A stretch of DNA of 18,492 nucleotides, taken from assembly GCA_035714625.1 (NCBI GenBank), contig DASTLT010000242.1, positions 1 to 18,492 on the forward strand, written 5' to 3'. This stretch comes from GCA-003244245 sp035714625 (GTDB lineage: Bacteria > Actinomycetota > Actinomycetes > Mycobacteriales > Pseudonocardiaceae). Under the pieces are notes generated by a model, which had not been told where the DNA came from, made no database searches, and saw only the letters and a list, made by a program, of their open reading frames with translations. The first letter of the stretch is position 1, and each line of letters starts with the position of its first letter. Shown here one piece after another: positions 1-6,408 of the stretch. The translations under genes and the position numbers were made by a program.

Positions 1-332
1 ACACCCCGACAAACCACACCCATCAGCGCGGGGCCCGACAGTAGCCGATCACCATCCCACCCGATTACCCGAAGCGTCGCCTCCAGCCCACGGCAGGCCA
101 AACCGAGGCAACCAACGACCGCGCGTCGGCCCGACCGCGCACCTGTTGTCGACACCGTGGTAACCGAGCTCCGGCGAGCCTGTCAGTGCGTGACGAAAGG
201 CCATGCGCTGACTCTGTGGCGAGCGTCACCCCTCTGACCAGGCAGGAGGCCCGGGACACCCCTTGCGGCGGCATGTCAAGTGTGAGATCCTGCACATTGA
301 GGGGACCCGTCTGAGTGTCCAGTTCACAGAAG

Positions 333-366
333 ATCCTCCGTCCTGATCGAGTCAAGGGCGGAGGAT
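333..366 (+). terminator. Hairpin followed by a T-rich tract
   Basis: An 11-base arm ATCCTCCGTCC at 333-343 pairs with GGGCGGAGGAT at 356-366 with a single G-T wobble, around a 12-base loop. The bases TTGTTGTTT follow directly. This has the shape of an intrinsic terminator reading left to right. It may end transcription entering from the left, or act as an attenuator for the small membrane-protein gene that begins at 451. Confidence 0.55.
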
Positions 367-397
367 TTGTTGTTTCTCCCCCTTCAATGATCCCGCC

Positions 398-427
398 ATG
401 ACCCCGTCGCGTACTGCACGGGGTCAT
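398..427 (+). terminator. Perfect 10-bp hairpin just upstream of the 451 gene
   Basis: ATGACCCCGT at 398-407 and ACGGGGTCAT at 418-427 are perfect inverted repeats with a 10-base loop, followed by TTCT. The hairpin ends only 11 bases before the GAGGAG ribosome site of the next gene. It could be a second terminator or a leader structure that controls that gene. The short T tract makes termination uncertain. Confidence 0.5.
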
Positions 428-450
428 TTCTATGCCTCGAGGAGCCGTAC

Positions 451-663
451 GTGATCAACGTGTCCGCCCCATACCTGCTGTGGTTATTGATCTTGATCGC
501 TTGGACGACGGCACTCGCCGTCCTTATGGTGATCTTCATTATCGTCAGAGCTGACAGAAGGGACATCGAGTGCATACTTAGAGGCCTCGCTGAACTTGTC
601 GACGCTCTGTTCTGGTGGAAGCCCCCACGCATGAGGGGTCCAGGCGACAGGAAAGGATCTTGA
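451..663 (+). CDS. Small single-pass membrane protein, function unknown
   Basis: This is a 70-residue protein with one strongly hydrophobic segment at about residues 9-32, rich in Leu, Ile, Val and Trp. A charged, probably cytoplasmic tail follows (ADRRDIE, then a short amphipathic stretch and a basic C-terminus). The GTG start is supported by a strong GAGGAG ribosome site at 439-444 with six bases of spacing. It is followed after three bases by a 19-codon frame that overlaps the next gene, so the three look co-translated. I do not recognise the family. Small membrane proteins of this kind are common in actinobacterial integrative elements, but nothing here proves such an element. Confidence 0.6.
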   Translation: MINVSAPYLLWLLILIAWTTALAVLMVIFIIVRADRRDIECILRGLAELVDALFWWKPPRMRGPGDRKGS

Positions 664-666
664 CCG

Positions 667-726
667 ATGGATGAGGTCGGAGCGGTGCGGGGTGAAGACG
701 GGATCTCCGGGGAAGTAGGGCGGTGA
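667..726 (+). CDS. Possible 19-residue linker peptide
   Basis: An ATG three bases after the previous stop opens a 19-codon frame (begins MDEVGAVRG). Its TGA at 724-726 overlaps the GTG start of the following gene at 723-725 in a GTGA arrangement. The peptide has no recognisable feature. Its only likely meaning is to carry ribosomes from the membrane-protein gene into the downstream gene. There is no convincing ribosome site of its own, and the arrangement may be accidental. Confidence 0.2.
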   Translation: MDEVGAVRGEDGISGEVGR

Positions 727-1187
727 GCAGACCGATGCCGAACTACCGGGGCGACCCGACGGAACCCATATCGGATCGTGAAATCGCATCTCGATTGTCG
801 CAACTCCTCGGGCGTCTCCCTTCCCGGGAAGGGAAGATCACACGCCTGTTGATACTCGCATTCTCCTATCAGGAGGTGGGAAAATTGTGCCGTCTTAGGA
901 CCAGCCAGGTTAAAGAAATTGCAAAAAAGGTCGGAGTGTCGCTGCGCGACGAGGCCCCTGAATTATCGTTCGAAGTCGCCAATAAAATTGCAAGACTAGG
1001 CGTGCGGAATCGTATTATCGCCACCTACTTCCAGAGGGAACTTGGGGAAGCGAAAGAACGTCTGGATGCTATTTTGCGCAAAAAGTGCCAGCAGTGCGGA
1101 AATATTTTTAAAAGAAAGCTGGTAGGCCGGCCGCCAAAATGGTGCTCAGGTAAATGCCGTACAGCGGCCTATCGAGCGAGGAATTAG
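723..1187 (+). CDS. HTH-like protein with a C-terminal four-cysteine zinc motif
   Basis: This is a 154-residue basic protein. Residues 35-75 look like a helix-turn-helix (RLLILAFSYQEVGKLCRL, then TSQVKEIAKKVGV), suggesting DNA binding by analogy with sigma-like or resolvase-like HTHs. The C-terminus holds Cys122, Cys125, Cys141 and Cys145 in a CxxC-x15-CxxxC arrangement with CSGKCR and AAYRAR. That pattern is seen in many short actinobacterial and phage proteins and probably binds zinc. The GTG at 723 was chosen because the frame is open from there and overlaps the preceding TGA; an ATG at 735 is the alternative. The gene is clearly richer in A and T than the rest of the window (runs such as AAATTGCAAAAAAGG), a sign of recent transfer. 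I do not recognise a named family. Confidence 0.75.
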   Translation: MSRPMPNYRGDPTEPISDREIASRLSQLLGRLPSREGKITRLLILAFSYQEVGKLCRLRTSQVKEIAKKVGVSLRDEAPELSFEVANKIARLGVRNRIIATYFQRELGEAKERLDAILRKKCQQCGNIFKRKLVGRPPKWCSGKCRTAAYRARN

Positions 1188-1342
1188 GCTAGTCCAGCCA
1201 GAGACCGGCCGGCGACGATGTCGGCCAGAGGCAGCCAGCCTGTCGCTCACCCCTGTCTGGGCGGGCGCGTCATCAACACTTGAAGATCCTCACGCCAGCA
1301 TGCAGTGGCCGACAGCCGCGGGCACCCGCACCTACAGCATGC

Positions 1343-1423
1343 CCGCCGCCGCAACGCGGACATCAACCCGGTCGCCACTGTGGTCTTGCCGCTGCCCGAC
1401 GCGGGCGCGGCAATGACCACCCG
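1343..1423 (-). pseudogene. cobB: Relic of the 5' end of cobB (hydrogenobyrinic acid a,c-diamide synthase)
   Basis: Reading the minus strand down from 1423 gives 27 codons: RVVIAAP, then ASGSGKTT, then VATGLMSALRRR. This is the N-terminal P-loop (GSGKTT) region of the CobB/CbiA amidotransferase family, matched through its conserved surroundings and not only the nucleotide-binding loop. An in-frame TAG lies directly upstream of the Arg codon. Downstream the match stops abruptly after the three Arg codons, and none of the remaining roughly 430 residues is found. CobB amidates hydrogenobyrinic acid at the a and c side chains before cobalt insertion. In related actinobacteria it follows cobO on the same strand. 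Here cobO lies 4.3 kb upstream in the same orientation, so this fits a broken, separated end of that operon. A chance P-loop from another family is possible but less likely. Confidence 0.6.
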
Positions 1424-1601
1424 CTAATAGCGATGTGTGCTATAGCACGCACGTATGCCACCTTCCTCACCGCTGGTTCGTATCCTGTGGACGCCGTCAT
1501 GCTTCACTATTCCTCGGGATAGGATTTCCAGGCGCCGATCCCACTTCGGATCCTCTCCGCAGCGCCCTCGCCAGGGCCAACTCTTCGTGCGTGACATCGC
1601 T

Positions 1602-1621
1602 GCCACCTTGGCCTCGGTGGC
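1602..1621 (-). terminator. Small hairpin directly after menC
   Basis: GCCACC at 1602-1607 and GGTGGC at 1616-1621 form a perfect 6-bp stem with an 8-base loop. It sits immediately beyond the menC stop codon in the direction of transcription. There is no T tract after it, so it is only a candidate terminator or transcript-end stabiliser. Confidence 0.3.
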
Positions 1622-1622
1622 G

Positions 1623-2624
1623 TCATGACAGGTCTGTGGCCCGGTTCAGGTCAGCGTGGACCCGGCGGAGTCGAGTTCGCCACCACTGCTCTTGTGCCGG
1701 GTCGATCACGGCATAGGTGTCCAGTAGGTCGGGATCCGGGTTGGGTGCGGTGTGGGGCACTGGCAGGTAGCCGTCAATGGGGCATAGCGAGGCCGCGGTG
1801 GTTACCACGTCACCCCTCAGCAGGGACAGGGTTCCAAGGCCGCAGGCGAAGTCAAGTTCCGGTAGCGCCCCGGCCAGGGCGAGTTGGGCGGCTAGGCCGA
1901 TGCTGGTTTCCAGCGCGGAGGACACCACACAGGGCAACCCGGCGGCTTCGGCGACCTGCAGGGATCGGCGGACCCCGCCCAACGGGGTGCATTTAATGAC
2001 CGCGATGTCGGCTGCTCCGGCGACAGCGACCCGCAGTGGGTCCTCGGCGCGGCGGATGGACTCGTCGGCCGCGATCGGCACAGTCACTTTGCGGCGAACA
2101 GCGGCCAGTTCCTCAATGGTGTGGCAGGGCTGTTCCACGTACTGCAATCCGTTGGCCGCCTTGTCGAGCTGAGGAATCACCTTGATCGCCGTGTCGGTGT
2201 CCCAGAGTCCGTTAGCGTCCACCCGGATCGCTCCCCGCGGGCCGAGGGCATCACGCACCGCTTCGACGCGGGCGAGGTCCTCGCCGAGCGAATCGGGGTG
2301 GTCGGCGACTTTAACCTTCGCCGTGCCGCAGCCGGAGGCGGAGACGATCGCGTGGGCGCGTTCCGGGCCTACCGCCGGGACCGTGCAGTTGATCGGAACG
2401 CGATCGCGGACGGGTTCGGGCCATCCCACCGTCGCGGCCTCGATCGCCGTGGCCAGCCAGTTCACCGCCTCCCGGTCGTCGTACTCCCGGAACGGACAGA
2501 ATTCGCCCCATCCGGCAGGTCCTTCGATCAGCATCCCTTCCCGGATGGTGATTCCCCGAAACCGCGTCGTCATAGGAATGGCGTAGATACGGGCGGCGTT
2601 GAGGTTGACGCCGTTGCCAGTCAT
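1623..2624 (-). CDS. menC: o-Succinylbenzoate synthase MenC
   Basis: This 333-residue enzyme of the enolase superfamily dehydrates SHCHC to o-succinylbenzoate in menaquinone synthesis in the cytoplasm. All expected active-site elements are present: the KxK pair in TAKVKV (Lys103, Lys105), metal ligands Asp136 in RVDANG, Glu164 in VEQP and Asp187 in AADES, and the second catalytic lysine Lys211 in IKCTPLGG. The N-terminal signature RFRGITIREG and the later SSALETSIG and ACGLGT segments match actinobacterial MenC closely and its usual length. The ATG start overlaps the TGA of the upstream regulator gene as ATGA, so the two are translationally coupled. No other men genes are in the window, so menC is detached from its pathway partners. 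An N-acylamino-acid racemase side activity is known in this superfamily, but the sequence reads as MenC. Confidence 0.93.
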   Translation of the reverse strand: MTGNGVNLNAARIYAIPMTTRFRGITIREGMLIEGPAGWGEFCPFREYDDREAVNWLATAIEAATVGWPEPVRDRVPINCTVPAVGPERAHAIVSASGCGTAKVKVADHPDSLGEDLARVEAVRDALGPRGAIRVDANGLWDTDTAIKVIPQLDKAANGLQYVEQPCHTIEELAAVRRKVTVPIAADESIRRAEDPLRVAVAGAADIAVIKCTPLGGVRRSLQVAEAAGLPCVVSSALETSIGLAAQLALAGALPELDFACGLGTLSLLRGDVVTTAASLCPIDGYLPVPHTAPNPDPDLLDTYAVIDPAQEQWWRTRLRRVHADLNRATDLS

Positions 2625-4002
2625 GTCGTGATGTCCTCATTGTCGGGGATGCGGCACAGAAAGTCCGTGATCTCCTCGTCCAGTGTCGTCAAGCTAATCG
2701 AGCGTATGGGCCGGATCTGCTGCTGTAGCGTCCGGATGCGGCTGATTGTTCGGGTGGAGCTGACCTTGCCCGCCGAGCTCAATGCATCACGGGTCAGCGC
2801 TGCAGCGTGTTCGTGGTCACCCTCGACCAGGTAGGCGGTGGCGAGATCGGCCTGCACGAAACAGCGGCTTCGCACGCGCCACGGTTCGTAGCTGTCCAAG
2901 GTACGGGTCAGCAACTGTGTGGCGGGTGCTGAGTCGCCGCTATCCGCAGTGCTCGCCCCAGGTCAGCCACGAGTTCGGCTTCCGTATAGAAGCTCAGCCA
3001 CGGCGGCTCGCTGTCGGCGCGAACCAGTTCGTAGTGCCGCTCGGCTGCCAAGACGGCAGTTCGGCTGGCGCTGGTGTCCTGGCACAGTGCGTGTCCCCGT
3101 GCTTCGATGGCGCTTAATTGGGCAGCCAAGGTTGGGGTCGCTTTCCCGGCCAGCATGGTCCCCGCTCGCGCCAGTGCCACCGCCTGACGGGCGCAGTGTT
3201 TCCCGGTGGCGTTCTGGATCGTCAACCGACTCATGTCGCTGAGCATGACCGCCGCGAACAGCCGGTTGCCGGCATTGGTCGCCAGGTTGAGCGCCTGGCT
3301 GTAGTAGCGCTGCGCCAGGGCGGAGCGTCCCACGTCGGCGGCCATTGACCCGGCCAGCCGAGCGGCCTGGGCTACCGCCGTCAGTAGCGCTCTGCCGGTC
3401 GTGTCCGAGTAGCTGCCGCGCAACAGCCTGGTCGTCTCGTGGTGCAGCAGCCGAACGGCTTGTTCCCGCATCCGGCCCGAACCGTAGCGGAAATCCATCC
3501 GCCGCAGGTGCGCGACATTCTCGATCAAGATCTCCACATCGGCCATGCCAATATGCCTGCCGCCTGCATCCCGCGCCACATCGGCGACCGGTCGCGCGGT
3601 CAGCGCTACCAGCGCCGACTCGGCGAAGACCGCCGCAGTGAACGACACTCCGAGCAGGACGTTTCGTCGCTTCATGTTCCCTCCGGACATGTTTCCATTT
3701 TCCATGGCAACTAACAGGCGTTTGGAGGGAAAAACGGGAGCAGAACGTGCGGTCGTCTGGGGCAGTGGTGCTCCCATATGGGCGAGGATACGACGGTAGA
3801 CACCCTGGGGACGCCGAATTTTCCCGGACTCCCACCGCGCGACCAGGCGCGGGTCGAGATTATAGCCACGAGGTTCCTTAGTCCGGAACGCCACAGCAGT
3901 TACTTCATCAATGAATTCTTCGCGCGACCAGCCTTTGATCTCCTCCCGCCATGTTCGTAGGCTTTCACCCCATGGCCGGGACAGGCCGCCTGTCAGGCTC
4001 AT
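2621..4002 (-). pseudogene. HTH/TPR-type transcriptional regulator disrupted by a one-base frameshift
   Basis: The frame opening at 4002 (ATG, with GAGGTGAAG just upstream) encodes 364 residues. They comprise a degenerate XRE-like HTH at about residues 15-78 (VARWESGKIRRP, typical recognition-helix surroundings), a twin-arginine-like hydrophobic stretch at 110-135 (MKRRNVLLG) and a helical TPR-like region from about 150. It stops soon after GRALR with the unrelated tail IAATQHPPHSC. The adjacent frame continues in perfect register with the family: after GRALR it reads DSGDSAPATQLLTRTLDSYE, then SRCFVQADLATAYLVEGDH, to a TGA at 2621-2623. The two parts join if one base is restored near 2944-2947, giving about 460 residues, the size expected for this actinobacterial regulator family. 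The stop overlaps the menC start. Either the gene is a recent pseudogene, or the C-terminal part is expressed separately (TTG at 2914), or the base is a sequencing error. The operon with menC suggests local control, which is inference. Confidence 0.75.
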
Positions 4003-4058
4003 TTACTTCACCTCACTTCTGGTCTCCTGGAGAACCGGTCCGCTTCCTCCTCGCTGCT

Positions 4059-4074
4059 GGTCGTTGTAACGACC
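4059..4074. promoter_or_regulatory. 16-bp palindrome, candidate operator
   Basis: GGTCGTT-GT-AACGACC is a perfect inverted repeat with 7-bp arms and a 2-bp centre. It is centred about 65 bases upstream of the regulator start codon. Size and position suit a dimeric HTH regulator acting on its own promoter. The likely ligand is the adjacent regulator or a homologue; this is inference. Confidence 0.4.
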
Positions 4075-4245
4075 TGTCACCCGCTGGGTTCATTCATCGC
4101 TGACTCCTCTTTCTCGGTTCTGCCCTGATTCTGCCCAGTAGCTGTCCGCTTATGCCCTGTAACCCACCCGATCCACCTCCCAGACTAGAGCCTAGGCAGT
4201 AGCCGCCGATCTGCGCAGGGTGATCGCGGCGATTTTATGTCGGTA

Positions 4246-4301
4246 TGGTGTGCACCTGGGCTGGGGGACCTGGATGTGGTGTGCACCTGGGCGGCTGGGG
4301 G
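4246..4301 (+). repeat. Two direct repeats of TGGTGTGCACCTGGGC
   Basis: The 16-base unit occurs at 4246-4261 and again at 4277-4292. Each is followed by CTGGGGG, directly in the first copy and after two extra bases in the second. The period of 31 bases equals about three helical turns, and each copy contains the palindrome GTGCAC. The second copy ends 25 bases before the AGGAGG ribosome site of the 4341 gene, so the pair lies in its promoter or leader and may bind a regulator on one face of the DNA. Confidence 0.5.
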
Positions 4302-4340
4302 CACGATCACCACACGGAACGTTCACAGGAGGTACGCACC

Positions 4341-4835
4341 ATGATCACCGTTATCCCCGACCGTGCGCACGCCCGGTCGCTGGTCTCCGAGGACCTGTTT
4401 GACCGGCTCTGCCGCCGCATCATCATCGACGACGGCGCCGACCGGGCGTTCGCCGAGCGCATCATGGACCAGGCGCTGGCGTTCCTCGCAGCGTGCGGCC
4501 GTTTCCCCGGCAACAAGCTGGCACCGTCCAAGCCGGTGGACATCGGCTGGCACACGTTCATCCTCTACACCCGCGAGTACGCCGAGTTCTGTGAGCGGGT
4601 CGCGGGCAGGTTCATCCACCACGTGCCGCAGGACGCACCAGGCGCACCGGTGCACTCGAAAGACCCGGCGAGCGTTCGGGACACTACGGTGGACGCGATC
4701 CGGCGCACCGGTTGCGTCGTCGACACCGAACTCTGGATCGCCGACGCCTACAGTTGCGGGAGCTGCCACGAGGACGGCAACTGTGCCGCGTCCGGCAAGG
4801 ACGGCAACGAGAACACCGACAACCGCACGACGTAA
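4341..4835 (+). CDS. Glycine-rich-domain-like (GRDP-type) small protein
   Basis: This is a 164-residue soluble protein. The core at residues 60-96 (LAPSKPVDIGWHTFILYTRE, then YAEFCERVAGRFIHHVP) matches a family found in many actinobacteria. Its Asp-x-x-Trp-His motif resembles the conserved part of glycine-rich-domain-containing proteins. The C-terminus has a small cysteine cluster (Cys139, Cys142, Cys148 in SCGSCHEDGNC) that could bind a metal, followed by a disordered polar tail. The ATG at 4341 is favoured over an upstream in-frame ATG at 4245 because it has a strong AGGAGG at 4327-4332 and the upstream extension is encoded by the direct repeats. It precedes the kinase-fold gene by 15 bases, forming an operon. 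No biochemical function is known to me; the pairing suggests a shared role. Confidence 0.8.
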   Translation: MITVIPDRAHARSLVSEDLFDRLCRRIIIDDGADRAFAERIMDQALAFLAACGRFPGNKLAPSKPVDIGWHTFILYTREYAEFCERVAGRFIHHVPQDAPGAPVHSKDPASVRDTTVDAIRRTGCVVDTELWIADAYSCGSCHEDGNCAASGKDGNENTDNRTT

Positions 4836-4850
4836 CCGACGGGGGCCGAC

Positions 4851-5726
4851 GTGACTACCTGGACTGAACTGCCCGAACAGGTACGGGATGCGGTGCAGGA
4901 CCAGGTTGGTCCCGTCACCGCCACGACCGCCATCACCGACGGGCAGAACAGCAACATCGCCGCCGTGCTGCACCGCCCCGATGCGCCGCCAGTATTCCTG
5001 AAGGGCGTCAACGGGGTTTCGCGGCGCATGCGATGGCTGCGCAACGAAACCATCACCGCACCACTCACCCAGGGACTATCCCCGGCCGTGCGGTTCTCCC
5101 GAGACGTCGCCGGCTGGCTGGTTGTCGGCTTCGACTACGTCACCGGCCGCCCCGCGAGCCTCGCGCCGGACTCGCCGGATCTGCCGATCGTCGCGACCAC
5201 CGTCAACCGCATCAGCGCGCTACCCGGGACTGGTCTGCGCCCCCTCCGCGAGCGCTTCGGCGTCACCGACTGGTGGTACAAGCTCGCCGCCGAAGCGCCA
5301 GCCACCGTCTACGGCTGGGATCTCGACGAGGCGACCCGCTGGGCATCAGCGTTTCCCGCGCTGGCCGACGGTGACCGGCTCGCGCACACCGACCTGCACG
5401 GCGACCAGTTCCTCATCGGCGCGGATGGCGCAGCCCGCGTGATCGACTGGGGCTATCCCGGTACCGGCGCCGGATGGGTCGACGGTGCGTTTCTGGTGCT
5501 CCGACTCGTTGAGGCCGGCCATCACCCGGCCGACGCCGAAGCATGGGCCCGCACCAACCTGGCGTGCATCGCCGACGCCGATCCCGAGTTCCTGACCGCG
5601 TTCGCCGTCTACATCGCCGGGCTCTGGGGATACTGGGCCGCAATCGGAGACATCTCCGGCGCCCCCGGCCGGGCACGCCTGGCCCGCGGTTACGCCGGTT
5701 GGCGCCTCACCCTTGCAAGCGTCTGA
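4851..5726 (+). CDS. Aminoglycoside-phosphotransferase-fold kinase
   Basis: This 291-residue protein has the kinase fold of the APH/choline kinase superfamily. The likely ATP-anchoring lysine is Lys51 in VFLKG, with a helix-C glutamate at Glu66. The catalytic loop is HTDLHGDQFL, with His179 and Asp181, and the metal-binding Asp199 is in VIDWGYP. The usual loop Asn five residues after the catalytic Asp is replaced by Gln186, which may weaken metal binding or mark a subfamily. The GTG start has a purine-rich GACGGGGG just upstream and lies 15 bases after the preceding stop. The substrate cannot be told from sequence. The gene may phosphorylate a small molecule; resistance to an aminoglycoside is possible but unsupported. 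It converges on cobO with a 44-bp gap that shows no strong hairpin. Confidence 0.85.
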   Translation: MTTWTELPEQVRDAVQDQVGPVTATTAITDGQNSNIAAVLHRPDAPPVFLKGVNGVSRRMRWLRNETITAPLTQGLSPAVRFSRDVAGWLVVGFDYVTGRPASLAPDSPDLPIVATTVNRISALPGTGLRPLRERFGVTDWWYKLAAEAPATVYGWDLDEATRWASAFPALADGDRLAHTDLHGDQFLIGADGAARVIDWGYPGTGAGWVDGAFLVLRLVEAGHHPADAEAWARTNLACIADADPEFLTAFAVYIAGLWGYWAAIGDISGAPGRARLARGYAGWRLTLASV

Positions 5727-5770
5727 CGGTCGTCGCGGGGTCCGTCATCAGGGTCGCGTGCGCCTTCAGT

Positions 5771-6385
5771 TCACCATTCGATGCCCCGCTGACCCTTCTG
5801 CCCGGCGTCCATCGGGTGCTTGACCTTGGTCATCTCCACCACCAGGTCAGCGGCGTCGAGCAACGCGGCGGGCGCGTTCCGGCCGGTGATCACGACGTGC
5901 TGGCGGCCGGGCCGGCCGGCCAGCGTGGCCAGCACCTCGGCGGTGTCCACCCAGCCCCACAGCAGCGGGTAGCTGAATTCGTCGAGCACGTACAGGTCAT
6001 GGGTCTGCCCGGCCAGCCGGCGGGCGATCTCCGCCCAGCCTTCCGCTGCCGCGGCGGCGTGGTCGGCCTCGGTGCCCGGCTTGCGGGCCCAGGACCAGCC
6101 CTCACCCATCTTGTGCCACTGCACCGGACCGCCCTGGTCGGTGCGCCGGTGCACCTCGTCGAGCGCGCGGAACGCGGCCTCCTCCCCCACCTTCCACTTC
6201 GCGGACTTGACGAACTGAAACACCCCGATCGACCAGCCCGCGCTCCAGCCGCGCAGCGCCAGGCCGAAGGCGGCGGTGGACTTCCCCTTCATGTCTCCGG
6301 TGTGGACGATGAGCAGCGGCCGGTTGCGGCGCTGCCGGGTGGTGAGCCCATCCTCGGGAACGCTCACCGGTACCCCCTGGGGCAT
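5771..6385 (-). CDS. cobO: Corrinoid adenosyltransferase CobO (BtuR type)
   Basis: This 204-residue cytoplasmic enzyme transfers the adenosyl group of ATP to cob(I)yrinic acid a,c-diamide or cobinamide, forming the Co-C bond of coenzyme B12. The BtuR/CobO P-loop GDMKGKST is at residues 30-37, the LDEF motif at 134-137, VVITGRNAP near 164-172, and the family C-terminus TKVKHPMDAGQKGQRGIEW is complete. The ATG at 6385 was chosen because it has GGAGG eight bases upstream and gives the usual family length; the longer open frame upstream only overlaps the chelatase gene. It begins 23 bases after the chelatase stop, as in other actinobacterial cobalamin clusters. The next gene in those clusters, cobB, is missing here. 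Confidence 0.95.
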   Translation of the reverse strand: MPQGVPVSVPEDGLTTRQRRNRPLLIVHTGDMKGKSTAAFGLALRGWSAGWSIGVFQFVKSAKWKVGEEAAFRALDEVHRRTDQGGPVQWHKMGEGWSWARKPGTEADHAAAAAEGWAEIARRLAGQTHDLYVLDEFSYPLLWGWVDTAEVLATLAGRPGRQHVVITGRNAPAALLDAADLVVEMTKVKHPMDAGQKGQRGIEW

Positions 6386-6408
6386 CTCGAACCTCCGACT
6401 CTGACCGG

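Larger units (their letters stand above)
1..450. other. Left-edge region without a confident gene
   Basis: No gene can be called with confidence. Plus-strand frame 1 is open from the window edge to a TGA at 235-237 (78 codons, rich in Pro, Ser, Arg and Thr, ending in ASPL). It could be the 3' end of a gene that starts outside the window, but its third codon positions are not strongly G/C biased and no domain is recognisable, so chance is equally likely. A plausible ribosome site, CAGGAGG near 241-247, precedes a 13-codon reading frame at 271-312 that ends just before two hairpins. That layout resembles a leader peptide but is unproven. The right part holds the two hairpins annotated separately. 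Confidence 0.3.
1188..1622. other. Gene-poor scar between the accessory genes and menC
   Basis: No intact gene is visible on either strand. The central part contains a minus-strand relic of cobB (annotated separately), bounded on one side by an in-frame TAG. Downstream of the relic two copies of GCATGCTG lie about 37 bases apart, a possible footprint of rearrangement. The short frames in this stretch have no recognisable product and irregular codon use. The stretch looks like the remains of a deletion or insertion junction. Confidence 0.45.
4003..4340. promoter_or_regulatory. Divergent promoter region between the regulator and the 4341 gene
   Basis: This is a 338-bp region with no reading frame of note, lying between two outward-facing transcription units, so it should carry both promoters. 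It contains the 16-bp palindrome at 4059-4074 on the regulator side, an 8-bp palindrome GCCTAGGC at 4190-4197 in the middle, and a direct repeat carrying GTGCAC on the side of the 4341 gene. I could not assign clear -35 and -10 boxes. Confidence 0.5.

Noticed and set aside
65..427. Minus-strand 120-codon frame at the left edge
   Set aside because: It runs through both hairpins, has no ribosome site and no recognisable sequence.
1424..1606. Minus-strand 60-codon frame next to the cobB relic
   Set aside because: Irregular codon use and no similarity to any family I know; probably chance.
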